This document shows, one piece after another, positions 46,201 to 57,900 of a stretch of DNA of 64,000 bases (positions are counted from its first letter, which is position 1; each line of letters starts with the position of its first letter). The notes beneath the pieces are model-generated. The model saw only the letters and a program-made list of their open reading frames with translations. It was not told the DNA's origin and ran no database searches. The position numbers and the translations under genes are program-made. Source of the DNA: Asparagopsis taxiformis (taxonomy: Eukaryota > Rhodophyta > Florideophyceae > Bonnemaisoniales > Bonnemaisoniaceae); NCBI GenBank assembly GCA_030407315.1, contig JALQPE010000010.1, forward strand, positions 1 through 64,000. The letters run 5' to 3'.

Positions 46201-47286
46201 TGGTTCTGTGCATACGGGTGAGGCGCGTGAAGTCATCGGCAATGCTATGCATAGCATTGAGACGATGCAGTCCGTCGATCACGGTCACGTTCGCATTGGC
46301 ATGGAATTTGCCATTCTGGAACAGACGCGTGTCGGCAGGCAGATGCGTGTTCTGCGACCTCAGCACCGTCACAGTGATACGCGAAGAGCTCACATACCCC
46401 ACAGCCAACATATTGTTGCGCAGGTCCTCCACGTGGTCTTCTTTCACATCCCGAAGGGTCACGGCCGGTTCCACTAGCTGCCTCACCAACACAGTCGCTC
46501 CTTCTCCGACGTAATCCGACGTCACAAACTTGGGCACCGTAATTTGCGTCCCCTGCTGCTCACGAATGCTTTCCGCCACCTCCGGTTCGTCGTCCACCTC
46601 GGTTACATCCTGCGTAGTAGCCTCGGTGACGTTGGAGCGAGCAGGTGCTTCGTGCCTCCACTGGAGGCTCTAGCAGAGCGAGCAGGGTGCTTCGTACCTC
46701 CACTGGAGGGTCTTGCAGAGCGAGCAGGGCGCTTCGTGCCTCCCGAAACCGGAATGGAGCGTGCTGGATGCTTCGTACCCCCCGAACCAGTGATTTCGCC
46801 TGCTGGACCGGTACTGGGCATCCGTCCCGAGCTGGCCTGGTTCGTCGCTTCGTTGAAGTTTGACGCTGCAGCAGGGGTACGAATGTCGCTAGGGCCATCC
46901 TCCGCAGCGGGGCGCATCATCCGAGTATCCCAAGGGTAAAACGCCGTGGCGTATGCTCCACCCATCGTCTCCGGCGGTCCCTCGGCGCCATCAAACATGT
47001 ACGGGAACGGGAGGTCCTTGAACTTGTCCTTAGTCGCAATGTTTCGCACGACGATATAGTCGGCCTCGTCGGTTTCCGGCAGCTTGTGGTTGTGCAGCGT
47101 GCGCGGAAGGCCAACATCGCCACCAGCAGTGCTCACCGAAGCCGTCCCAATACGCACAGCCGCACCGTCCACGTCCGCAAACAAATTGACATCTACGCCG
47201 CGCTTGAATCCGCGCGACTCCGCTGACGCGCTCACTTGATCGCCGCAAACCGTTGAAAACAAACTGCTGAAATGCGTATCCGCCAT
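43293..47286 (-). pseudogene. ParB-like/2OG-Fe(II) dioxygenase fusion, copy A' (two frame breaks)
   Basis: Right-arm sister of 4512-8441, read on the minus strand from MADTHFSSLF (47286). Frame one (to 46603) has the PFPYMFDGAEGPP domain and four GGTK(H/R)PARS repeats. Frame two (46597-45566) has the ParB-like domain with VIDGLHRLNAM and the whole helical region. Frame three (45584-43293) has the linker and the dioxygenase with the same HND, GHGHVQH and RYHTYF motifs. The breaks are a CC instead of CCC near 46645 and a TT instead of TTT near 45604; the left copy has the longer run at both places. Conversely this copy is intact where the left one is broken. The C-terminal ~45 residues differ in sequence from the left copy although both end EEFSDG or EQFSDG. 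Confidence 0.83.
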
Positions 47287-47627
47287 GGTTGTCGAGTTGG
47301 AAAGGAAGAGCGATGGTTGACGTTGACGTATTGGAGTGATGTGGATGGTAGGTTTCACGTTGCTTGAAGAATGGTCGTGAACGCCAATCGCTGGAAATAA
47401 TAACACAATACAACCGAAATTTTGTTAGGTACACACCTATCGTGACCGCTGGAATGCAAGAGAGGCAATCGAGATGTGAGTGTCCGTTCGGAACGGGCCC
47501 GAGTCGGGCTCTCGAAACCTGACGAGGTGGCGTGAAGCAGGCAGTGTCCTTGATGTGTAATGTGTTAAAATTACAGCTGTCAAGCTAGGCGGCTTTTGGG
47601 GCGGCTGCGAGCACCCCTTTATCCGGG

Positions 47628-48690
47628 GAACACCCTGATTTGAGTTAAAATTTGGGCTATTCTCAAAAACATGCACATGTGAACATGTTTTTGAGATGGG
47701 GGTGTGCCGTACGGCACAATCGACCCGCCCAAATCGTTGATTTTTGCAAGATTTTTTTGTGCCCGAAATTTTAGAATTTCTGGGCTGGCCAGCAGTGCAT
47801 CTGAGCTGGACATCCACCGGACGTCCATTTCAGGTTGGTCGTGTGCTGCCTACATCCACGCATTGCAGCAACTAAGCAGGCGGGTTCACTACTAATATAA
47901 AGTGCACGGAATATGAGTAACGTGATGGGTGAGTAGTGTTTGTGTTGAGGGAGTAAGGCGGGACCATTATGAAACACGGAAGAAGATGCCTACCTAGCAT
48001 AACTTAGGCTTGAAGCCTGGAATCGACCCATCTTTCGGCGCCATTTAGCCTCACAGTTAGTGCTTACAGAAGCCAGTGATGACCCCGCTCGGGGCGGCGG
48101 CTCCGGTTCCTGGGGCCGTTGTGGCCAAATTAGACACCCTGATTTGAATTAAAATTTGGGCTATTCTCAAAAACATGCACATGTGCACATGTTTTTGAGA
48201 AGGGGGTGTGCCGTACGGCACAATCGACCGCCCAAATCGATGATTTTTTTACAATTTTTTTTGTGCCCGAAATTTTAGAATTTCTGGGCTGGCCAGCAGT
48301 GCAATCGAGCTGGACATCCACCGGACGTCCATTTCAGGTTGGTCGTGAGAGAGTGGGGTGGGACCATGATGGAACAAGGACCAAGACCTGTCCCTGGCGT
48401 ATTGAGCCTGAAATCGACCCTTCGTCAGACGCCATTTAGCCTTACAGTTAGTGCCTACAGAAGCCAGTGACAACCCCACTCGGGGCGGCGGCCGGTGCCT
48501 GGGGCCGTTCTGGCCAAATTAGACACCTTGATTTGAATTAAAATTTGGGCTATTCTCAAAAACATGCACATCTGAACATGTTTTTGAGATGGGGGTGTGC
48601 CGTACGGCACTTTCGACCGCCCAAATCGAAAATTTTGCAATTTTTTTTGCTGCCCGAAATTCTACAAGTTCTGGGCTGGCCAGTAATGCA
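47628..48690 (-). repeat. Cluster of ~290-bp repeat units (U1'-U3')
   Basis: Mirror copies of U3 (about 47628-47832, partial), U2 (48040-48334) and U1 (48432-48690). U1' ends abruptly at TAATGCAT, where the arm homology stops. Confidence 0.88.
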
Positions 48691-48994
48691 TTAGCTATCT
48701 CCTCTAAACCGATTCTAACAAGCAGAAAGAATCCTCTCCTTCATGACGATGCTCTCGAATTGAGTGCAATGCAACGGACTCCCTCCAGAGAACGATAAAG
48801 CATCGTCTTTTCCAAGGCATTTCCGTACGAAAAATAATCGAAAAACATATTTGACTTTAACCTAACAGCTATCGCGAGCACCGTACTCAGCTATATTTCC
48901 TCTGTAATTTCCTTCCTCCACCAATCAATAGCCGCTTGGTCCAGGCTTAAAAGCCTTCCACTATCTGTCCTATCCATCGAAGACCCTCGGAGGG

Positions 48995-49176
48995 TCCATC
49001 AACGGAGGTGGAGGAGGCTATAGTGGAAGCCTGGAGAACATGTGAGATGTCAGTACCCATGGATCACAAGAACATGTTCAGGTGCGGTTCGGATATTCTT
49101 CCATTAACGGAGGTGGAGGAGGCTATGGTGGAAGCCTGGAGAAGAATAGAGTAGTCCTATACCCATGGATCACAAG
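48995..49176. repeat. Two-copy tandem repeat, ~105-bp period
   Basis: Both copies contain AACGGAGGTGGAGGAGGCTA, GGTGGAAGCCTGGAGAA (or AGTGG) and ACCCATGGATCACAAG, with a variable part between. There is no coding signal across 48691-49435 otherwise. Confidence 0.75.
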
Positions 49177-49435
49177 TAGACGTTGTTGGGCTCCTTTCGA
49201 AGCCCATTCGTCTCTTGAATAAATTTAGCACCCAATCATATACGATTGCCGAGTTGACACCCCGTATGTCTCGTTGGTAGAAATAGCAGGGGTTCCACCA
49301 CTCAGCTGGCGGGAAGTAGTTACTGATTATATGAGATATGGCTTAGCTCCCGCCAAAACCGATAGCTCTGGGCTCAGGTTCTCCAAAGTGGTTATACGAA
49401 TGTGTTCTGACAATGCTAGAAGACGAATATCTGCA

Positions 49436-49640
49436 TCCTGATTTGAATTAAAATTTGGGCCATTCTCAAAAACATGCACATGTGAACATGTTTTTGAGAT
49501 GGGGATGTGCCGTACGGCACAATCGACCGCCCAAATCGATGATTTTTTGCAATTTTTTTGTGCCCGAAATTTTAGAATTTCTGGTCTGGCCAGCAATGCA
49601 TCTGAGCTGGACATCCCCATGTCCAGTGGCCGTCCGGATG
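49436..49640 (-). repeat. Extra partial ~290-bp unit (U7')
   Basis: Carries CTGATTTGAATTAAAATTTGGG, the CTCAAAAACATG hairpin, GTGCCGTACGGCAC and GGCCAGCAATGCATCTGAGC, then stops at a variant of the GGACGTCC end. It lies upstream of MTase D and outside the inverted-repeat arm. Confidence 0.85.
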
Positions 49641-49966
49641 TCGCTCACCTGGTAAGCGTGATGCACCTGTGACAACCTATGTGACTGCAGTCACAGCCGC
49701 CATGGCGGCCGTGCAGTACAACACTCAAAGACAGGGAATCACAATCTTTTTAAAAATTTTCTCTACCACGTATCCGTCACAACTTATTACCTACACCGGT
49801 TACGGGTTTCAAGACCTTTCCAGTGCTGTGTACCCGTATACTCTGTTCCGTTCGATATCAACCAGTGTTCCTCACGAAAGAGTGCAAACGTCACGAGATA
49901 CGTCGTCAAATTTGACTGTCTCGCCGAGCGGTCGCCATCCTGTACCGAATTCCCACTCATTCCATT

Positions 49967-52048
49967 ATGACGAATAAGCGCAGGCGCAACAGCAATCCGA
50001 TCGTTGACGACGCAACCGTGCCAATTCTGCGCGAACCCGCTAGCCATTGGGAGGATTCTAGTGACATGGGTACACGTCGAAACGTAGGTCGCGCCGCCCG
50101 CGAAACTACTCTCGCTGGCAAAGACTTCCTCCGCCTCCTGCTGGATTTATTCGCCCACTCAAGTTCCGCAGACTTGACGGACAAGCCGGGAGGTTTCACA
50201 TACGCGGACCTTGGCGCTTGGGTTGCGCAGGGCACGGAAGAACAATTTCTGGCGCTGCAAGGTCGACTCAGCATGGCCTTCAGCGGTCGTTCGAAGAATG
50301 CTGGAGTCGAGGCGGATGTTGCCGAAATCGTCATGGCAGAGATGAACGTTGAGCGAGCCAAGCAGATTGTTCGTCTGGCATTACCGATTGCCGAGTTTTC
50401 AAGACAGGATGAGCGTATCGGGCAATGGGTTGAGCACTGCATCCTTTCTGGGATCGTGCCGCAGACCTTCCTTATTGGATGTAACATGCTTCCTTCGCCA
50501 CTACAGGCGCCGCAGCGCGGGGAACCAAGCGCCTTCGTTCTTGCTCCACCGGAAACGTTCGAGGTATTGATGTATTTCCAAGCGTTGTCTATCATCCGAA
50601 ATCACAACAAGAACCTGCCGCGTCGCCGAATAGGCGACGCGGCCGAAGAGGGGAACGAAGCCGCACGCGTCCCAGCCCATCGGAAAAGCACTAATCGAGC
50701 TTGTTACGTGGTTCAAGTTTTATACCATGCTTGGACCGATGTGGCCTTCGCCGCAAAGTTTTCCAGCTTCGAAGAGTTGATGGCGCCGTACATCATTTTC
50801 GACAGCAGTGAGCATTGGTTTGACGTGCTCGATGAAGGTCTATTCGCACCGATGGAGCAGAAGCTAGATCTCTACCACGACAAAGCTCCCCTATCTCATC
50901 CTGATGGATATGGTGGAAAAGTAGAGACAAGAACCAGTGCGCAGCACAGTGAATTTAGGGACCTTGTGAGGAAGTTCTTCGACCGGTTGCAGTTTCTTAT
51001 CGTCAACCCGGACCTGTACACCTGGCCGGAGTCCGACCGCTGGGGGGCGCTGGAAATATACTTGTCAAGCGGAAATCCGGACAAGCTGCCAGCGTACTTT
51101 GACACCCTCGACGAAGACGTTATGGCTGTCCTCCGCCCGGCACCACAAGCCGCGGACGCAGAAAAGGTCCCCAAGCCGGTTGATGACACTCCCACTCGTC
51201 GCAACACAGGAGGGAGAGGTTTGGTTCCGTCGACAAGACACACAACCAGGCTTCAACTTGGACCTGGGAGGACCAGTCTTACTGCCCAAAGGCCGTCGTC
51301 TCCCCCGTCACCGTCACCCCATGCGACAGAAGAGCAGGAAAGTGAAGGGCAGGCTCTCGCAAAGGACTTTCTTCGAAAATGAGTCAGTATTGCCGGGTGT
51401 ACGACGTCCCTTTCGAAGATTTGGTCAGTGCCGACGAGAGCCGAGAACACGTGCCCATCACGGGCAACGTTCAGCTCATTCTGACTGATCCGCCCTACAA
51501 TGTTCGTCGTAAGAGGAACGATTCCAACTCTTCGTATGACAGGCTAACTGCAGAAGATATGCAGGCTAGCATCGAAGTGTTTGACGAGCTGTTGCGCCCC
51601 GGTGGCCACGGCATCGTGTTCTGCTCCGTTTTGCAGTTCTACGAATGGTTCCATTACTTGGAAACGTACAAAGGACCGCAGTCAGAAGGCCCAACCGATG
51701 CTGCTGCCAGTGATGACGGGTCGGATGAAGAAGAGGTTAGTCCATGAATTCGGACTCCGAAGCATCGCAGCACAGTGGCGAAGAAAGTGCGGATGAGGAG
51801 GATGAAGCAGGACGAGGAGGAGGAGGCACGTCGTTCGGAATTCAGTTTTCTCTCGTTGACGAGGTACCTCTGTGTTGTCCTCCTACCTGGGCACCTCTAT
51901 CAATGCCGGGGGCTGAAGAGGTACCAGAACGCATGAACATGGCAGGGTCGCTATCCACTTCCTGAATCGAGGTGTTCCGTTCAAGCTGGTAAGCGAGATG
52001 GTGGCCTATAGGAACCACGGGGGGATACATGGACGGCACGTACCCAAC
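49967..52048 (+). pseudogene. DNA methyltransferase-SET fusion, copy D (3' truncated)
   Basis: The frame from MTNKRRRNSN (49967) is open for 471 codons and holds only the helical N-terminal region; no ParB motif is seen at this start, unlike copy B. A one-base loss (TT for TTT near 51372; copy A has TTT) shifts into the frame starting 51379 with LTDPPYN near 51487 and LRPGGHGIVF. Further shifts follow after 51740. Similarity to copy A ends abruptly after ACGTACCC at 52048, before the SAM motif and SET domain, where unrelated sequence begins. The gene is therefore cut, most likely by insertion or deletion linked to the neighbouring transposase-like gene. It is divergent from dioxygenase A' with 2.7 kb between them. 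Confidence 0.8.
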
Positions 52049-52356
52049 ACTGATTTCGCTATGAACAGAACGTACTTTCCAAACCAGAATCCAACTTTCT
52101 GAAGTTGATTGAACATGAGAGATGTTTTTTCATATTGATTGAATAGGATAACAAAGTTGATTGAACTACTCGTGTCGTCGAAGACGAGGCGTTTTTACTT
52201 CGGAATAGACGCCAGGCCTGACCTGATCTCTTTCTCTACCCCAGCTCTTATCATCTTGTTTGTTAGTGAAGGGAACTCTGCAATGACGGTGTCAACCGAA
52301 ATATGTCCCTTCCAAGCCACTGTTGTTCTCCCTTGCGAAGCATGGCAGGCCTATAC

Positions 52357-54567
52357 TTACCTGACCATGCGTCTCTTCCATCGTAGACCTCGTACCACCG
52401 AACACACAGCTGACAAATAACCCCTTCGTTGTTTTTTCTTACAACTCATAATTTGTCCTAGCCAGAACGGCATCTCAGTAGTACAGTCTTCTCCATTTAC
52501 AGCCACGAAGCGATTCACCGAGTAGGGCAAGTCTGATAGTGGTATGCAATCTGCAGTCGACATGAGTTCCTCCTCCATCGGGACGACGTTCCGATTCCCT
52601 TTTCGATACATGCCATTCATCTCGAAACATTCGGTGAGGTTCCAATGAAAAGAATCTTCCCTTTCCTCATAAACCTGTCGTAGAAGCTCATGTAGCTGAT
52701 CCATTTTAGAATTGTTATTGACCCTGCTCTCTTCCGAACGAAAACGGAGCAGGACCTCATGTCGATCTGGAGGAGAACGTATGATATTACTCGGTGTTCG
52801 TTTCAGTTCAGGAGGCTTAACCAGGAAACCATTCAGCCCCGGTGAGAACTGGGAGAGGCTTCCAGTTGTCTTCACAAAATATCTTAACATCGCATGCAGT
52901 TCTGTAGAAGTCATAACTTTTTCCTGTATCTTGGGATCGGTGAAACCTGAAGTATCTGAATTTTGAAAAGCATGCACTTTTCCAACCGAATTCTCACTCC
53001 GGCAGAGACCGGAGAAGTTTGCCACGTGCAACATACGAGAGACAGAGGGTTCCGGAGTATAGGACACTCTGAGTTGTTCAACTAAATCTTCCATAGTGAC
53101 GGCGTTGTGGGAACGTAGCCTGCGAGAGGTACAGCTAAAGGCCTGGTCGATGTCTGCATGGGTGTGGCCGATGGGTAGGAAAGAAGCGTGTACTTCTTCA
53201 AACACACCCCAAGCAACGAGACATTCTAGATAGCAAAACAGAAACGTGTTCTTGTTCTCTCTTGTGCAATTGTCTACCTGCAAGTACAGTGTTCCCTGAA
53301 GACTCGAACCCATAGCCTTTTTGGTAAGAGTCCTGTGAATTGCCTCGATGATATGATTTGCCCCAGTTTCGAATTCAGCAGTAAGTGTGTACAACGAAAG
53401 ATGCTTTCGGACACCATGTTCGAGAACACCTATGAGTCTCACCTTCAAACTATGACCAACAGTCGCTTTTGTACATACCGTGAAATGGGGAAGACCGTAT
53501 CCTGATTGATCAGCCCCGTCTACGATCAGAGACGTGAACCTGGAGGGATATAGTGACGCTTCTTCACACTTCTTTTGATACTCCCTGCGTTCCCGTGCCA
53601 CCATCTCGATATGACGCTGGCGACGTTCCAGAAGCGGAGCAGTGCGTTGAATATCTGTCCCGATGGCTTCCAGTTTATCACGTATGTAATCACATTCCGA
53701 ACATTTCGTGAACCTCTGGACACGCCGAACCTTGATATTCGCACAAAACGTGTTCCAGGTGTTGTAGAAGTAGCTCAAAGTTGGTGGGTTCCGGTTCGAG
53801 TATAATAACGTAAATTGGTCGCAGAACATCTCGTACACAGCCTTCTTCTCGAAAAGAGGCAGATGCTTCTCTCCACTGTCTGGCATCATATCAGCAGTCG
53901 AGGCAGACAAGCGTTCAAGGAAGAAGATCACTGCATCTCTATGTGGAGAGCCAGAAATTCGTTTCGGAGAAGCCATAAATGGAAGACTCCCATTCTGGCA
54001 AGCTTTCTCTACCGAGGTCTGCATATGTCGTGAAAACTTGAAGCTGAACTCGAGGAATTCGCAACACACAGGCTTCTCAGAGAAGTAGAACCGGTTACTG
54101 TTTGGTTCCAGTAGAGCGTGCAGATACCTGCGGCGATCGTCCCTGTTGTACAACAAAACTCGTTCTGCTTCATTCCGAAGGAAAACATGGTCGGTTTTTC
54201 TGAAGCATCCCTTATTGCAGCATGGTATTCTTCTTATATCTGTTTTGGGCAGTGACAAACTGAACTTCACCCGCCTCTCTAGCATGCTGCTCTTTCGACG
54301 AACTGAACTGGACCTCGTCACACTTTCATAATTCTTCCTGTGTTGTAGGCGTGAAAATGGTTTATACATCGAAGCCGTGGATCGGAAAGAGTCGGAAGAA
54401 GTACCCACTATTCCATGCATCACTTCATCGTGGCTACGCGGCATAGATATGGTTTCAACAGAAGGAGCGTGTTCTGATTCGGAGTCCCTAGAAAGAGATT
54501 TCATGTATGATTCGGCTTTCTCCAGTGCGTCATTCCTAGCTTCGGCGAGATGAAAACGCGGAGCCAT
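52357..54567 (-). CDS. Transposase-like protein of the GHTH-DID family
   Basis: An open frame of 736 codons. An N-terminal cysteine cluster (CCNKGCF near residue 118; VCCEFLEFSF near 160) precedes a core with three acidic positions: SLIVDGADQSG near residue 350, LYLQVDNCTREN near 432 and PIGHTHADIDQAF near 470. This GHTH-x-DID core is widespread in algal and other protist genomes and is often annotated only as a domain of unknown function (I believe DUF7869); an RNase-H-like transposase is the likely role. The C-terminus has MPFWLGQI. It starts beside the breakpoint that truncates MTase D and is in the same orientation as MTase E, 400 bp downstream of it, so the two may share one element. Confidence 0.8.
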   Translation of the reverse strand: MAPRFHLAEARNDALEKAESYMKSLSRDSESEHAPSVETISMPRSHDEVMHGIVGTSSDSFRSTASMYKPFSRLQHRKNYESVTRSSSVRRKSSMLERRVKFSLSLPKTDIRRIPCCNKGCFRKTDHVFLRNEAERVLLYNRDDRRRYLHALLEPNSNRFYFSEKPVCCEFLEFSFKFSRHMQTSVEKACQNGSLPFMASPKRISGSPHRDAVIFFLERLSASTADMMPDSGEKHLPLFEKKAVYEMFCDQFTLLYSNRNPPTLSYFYNTWNTFCANIKVRRVQRFTKCSECDYIRDKLEAIGTDIQRTAPLLERRQRHIEMVARERREYQKKCEEASLYPSRFTSLIVDGADQSGYGLPHFTVCTKATVGHSLKVRLIGVLEHGVRKHLSLYTLTAEFETGANHIIEAIHRTLTKKAMGSSLQGTLYLQVDNCTRENKNTFLFCYLECLVAWGVFEEVHASFLPIGHTHADIDQAFSCTSRRLRSHNAVTMEDLVEQLRVSYTPEPSVSRMLHVANFSGLCRSENSVGKVHAFQNSDTSGFTDPKIQEKVMTSTELHAMLRYFVKTTGSLSQFSPGLNGFLVKPPELKRTPSNIIRSPPDRHEVLLRFRSEESRVNNNSKMDQLHELLRQVYEEREDSFHWNLTECFEMNGMYRKGNRNVVPMEEELMSTADCIPLSDLPYSVNRFVAVNGEDCTTEMPFWLGQIMSCKKKQRRGYLSAVCSVVRGLRWKRRMVR

Positions 54568-54964
54568 CTGCAGTGGGAGCAGAACGAATTATCTCTGAAC
54601 GGTAGTTAGATTTGCAGGTAGCGTGGAAAAGAGATGGCTGCAAGACGAGTATATCGGTTGATCAAGATGCATGGTGAGTAGGAATGACACCGGTGAGACG
54701 TTCATCTAATATGGATGCAGAGTGGCCTCCTCGACGGCGATAGTTGGCCCAGGATACAGCGCCAAATACCTATGCCAAATCAATCTCTGTTGTGAATGGA
54801 GTACGGCTGATTGGTTGATTTGTGCTCTTCATGCGCCCATGATTACGGGGAAAAACGACAACAATCTTTCCTCTCTGAAGGTTTACAAATGGTACGAAAC
54901 AGAGCTAAAGGTTTATTGCAGTGGTTTTGTTCAAATCTGCCGAGCGAAACTATACGTAATAAGA

Positions 54965-57900
54965 CTAAGACAACGTCCTCATCTTGTTCAAGTCCCATGC
55001 GAATATCCCGTTCAGTCCTTTCAAAGTTCCAGGAGGAGGTTCAATACCACCGTATTTGTACGGGTAAGGACAATCCAAACAACATTCGTTCGGTTCGAAC
55101 ATATAACAAGATACAAGTTTCTGATCCTCACCTTGAAAGTTCGCTAGAGGTACATTGTGTATTGTAGTTTGGAACCTCTCATCACTAGTTCCTGCACAAA
55201 GGAGAGACGCTTTTCCGACGACCTGATCCAAAATGTATAGTTCAACAGAATCTCCTCCTTTCAGTACTCTCTCTATTCCTTCGATAGTGGATTTACCGGC
55301 ATTTGTATTATCATCTTTTCCCCTTTTCTGTAGCGAACAGATTTTCGGTTGGCTTAGCAGAACGCCATCCTCTGCATGATTCCCTGTTCTCCTCTTCTTC
55401 GATCCGATACGTGCTCTCAGATCATTATGATACAAAGCATCGGCAATAGAACGAAGTCTTTCATGAGCGAGACGGAAAATCTTGGTACTAGCTTCCACAA
55501 CCACACATGAACGGGCTGTCTTCATCGCTGCGATCGCAGTAGTAAGTGTTCCTCCGTAAACATCAATAACTGAACCCCTCTCAGGACAAAACGTGTTGAT
55601 TATCTCGGATAACATTCCAATATGTTTCTCTTCTGTTAGAACAGGAGATTTTGTTCCTGGAGTGAGAAGTTTGTCTTTCGAAACGGGAATTCTGGACATT
55701 GCAGCGAATTTCCGTTTCGTTTCTGTTGGGACGAGGTGATATTGGCTTCGAAGGTCTGGCTTGAAACCGTCCTTACGATGTCCGGGAGCCCTGGCAACAA
55801 CTGCAAACTCGCACGCGTTTTGTGGGAACATATCTCCGCGATGTGCTTGTACAGTGTTCGTGTCTTTCATGAATACGAAAGGGTATTCCGGACCGTCGAA
55901 ACCGACGTTTCTCAGCTCATGCAGGAATGCTGGAAAGTTTCGGAATGATACAAAACAGAAAAACCAGCCACCTGGCTTCAAGGTTCTCCTTGCAAGCTGG
56001 CATAATGCATTGATTTCCTTATCACTTATGAAATTGTTATATGCGGTATTACGAAGGGATTTAGAATTCGGAGTTCTATACAGAGCGTCGGTAAGAACTA
56101 AATCCTGAAGAGGGTACTCATCTGTCCATATTTCCTTGTCGAAGTCCTGCCATTTCATCTGATAGCATGTAATTCCCATTTCAAGAACGTAGTCTTTTCT
56201 TTCTGGCTCATTCGTACCAGATGAACCGCGTTTAGAATGAAGGTTGAGGCGGTCTGAGTTGATACTAGGTGAAGCAGAGACATCTGAGTTGATACTAGGT
56301 GAAGCAGAGACATCGTTCTCTGTTATCATTCGGTCGACTGGAATAGAAGTTTTCGGTCCGGTGATAACCTTTTCAGAAGCGTCGACTTCATCTTGTACAG
56401 ATTCTTGCGTTATCTGGCTCATCTTCGGTACCGAGACTATATCCTCATCACATATTTCGGAGCCTAGTTGAGGAACACTATCTTCCTTCGAGACATCTTT
56501 TTGTTTCTCTTCTTTCGCGTCCCTTGTATCTGCATTTTCGTTATCGGCTGCCGTCTTGCCAATTTCCTGACAGAAAGAATCGGGATCTGGGTCTTTTCGA
56601 TGGCTTTCCCGATACTTCTTTTCCTTCATGGGAGCAATTTGAGGGCAAACTTTCCGGTACTGCTTCAAAAGAGCATCCAGAATATTATAATCGTTTCCCA
56701 TGTTCTCCATAACATCAGTATCGAACTTTGATGAGCGAAGTACATTCTGCTTGATTGATTCCATGCCCTTTGGCCATACCTGTCCTTCATGAAGAACCTC
56801 GAACTTACGCGCTTCTTTCATCGCTGCGCATGCGTATTCGTATTGCTGGAGGGTATCTTTGTATGATACTGGTTTGAATTTATTCAATCTGGAGATTCCC
56901 CGAAGCCTGTAAAGAGTATGAACTTGAACTTCTTCAGCATCAGTACCCGAAGCATTCATGAACTTGGTTGCAGATTTCAAAGATGTTATATTCACAAATT
57001 TGCGATACACGCGACAGTCAACGCTTTTCATTGGGGTATTAGTACCCTTTCTCCGAGTTTTCAATGCCATACTGTTGCTAGAAGGAGGTTCTGCCAAGTC
57101 TGGATGCTCCGAATTCATAATTGTTCCAATCTCTTCGATCACTCGCGCAGGAAGGCGCAATGCCGTCGCAGCAGTCTGTCTGACGGTGTTATCCTTGAGG
57201 TGGGAGCAACCATCATATGCGGCAGCAACTTGTTTGGCTCTAGGTGGCTTTGAGGTCATGCTCTGCATCCGGTGGGCTTCTTTCATTCCGCTCAGGATAT
57301 CATAGAACGTGGTTTCGACATATAATGTTGCATCATGCTTACGGTTCTGATGTCTGCCTAGTTGTTTCAGAACTTGGATAGAATGACCTCCTTTCAGTAT
57401 CGTGACAGGCCACATAAAAGAGTCCCACCTCTCCGGGTTCTCATCCATTAACTCCTGGATTGCAGTCAGTCTGTGCATACCGTCAACAACTCCGTACCAA
57501 ACGGAACGGCATTCGGACTTCTCTTTCGCCTCACTGTCAGAAAGAAAATCACCCTGAGGACCGCGTATCGTTTTGAAAAAGTCAATAATGTGGCGCTGGA
57601 ACGACCCGGTCAACTCGACTACGATCGCATTGTCGGAGCCCGAAATGAATCCATCAATTTCGTTTGTTTCATCTTGTTCTTGACATTGTGCTGACTTCAT
57701 GTTTCCAGAAAATATCGATTTCAATCGCAACACACCAGAGCGCACTACTTGTCGAACAGCAGTGAGTGGGATGCATGCCCGCGGATCAACACGTGTGTTC
57801 GTAGACCCTTCCATGACGCCTGCAAATAAGGCGGTATTAGTGTGCTCCATGGTGGAAGTACCCGGTTCCTCTTCTGGAGGACCTGATTTGGAACTGAGTC

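Larger units (their letters stand above)
40402..48690 (-). repeat. Right arm of large inverted repeat (~8.3 kb)
   Basis: Reverse complement of 3079-11391, with the same order of parts read on the minus strand. The G-rich block complement is at about 40745-41740 and the palindrome array at 40402-40610. Differences from the left arm include a different C-terminal tail of the dioxygenase (43293-43440), one extra GGTKHPARS repeat, and independent one-base indels. Confidence 0.88.
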
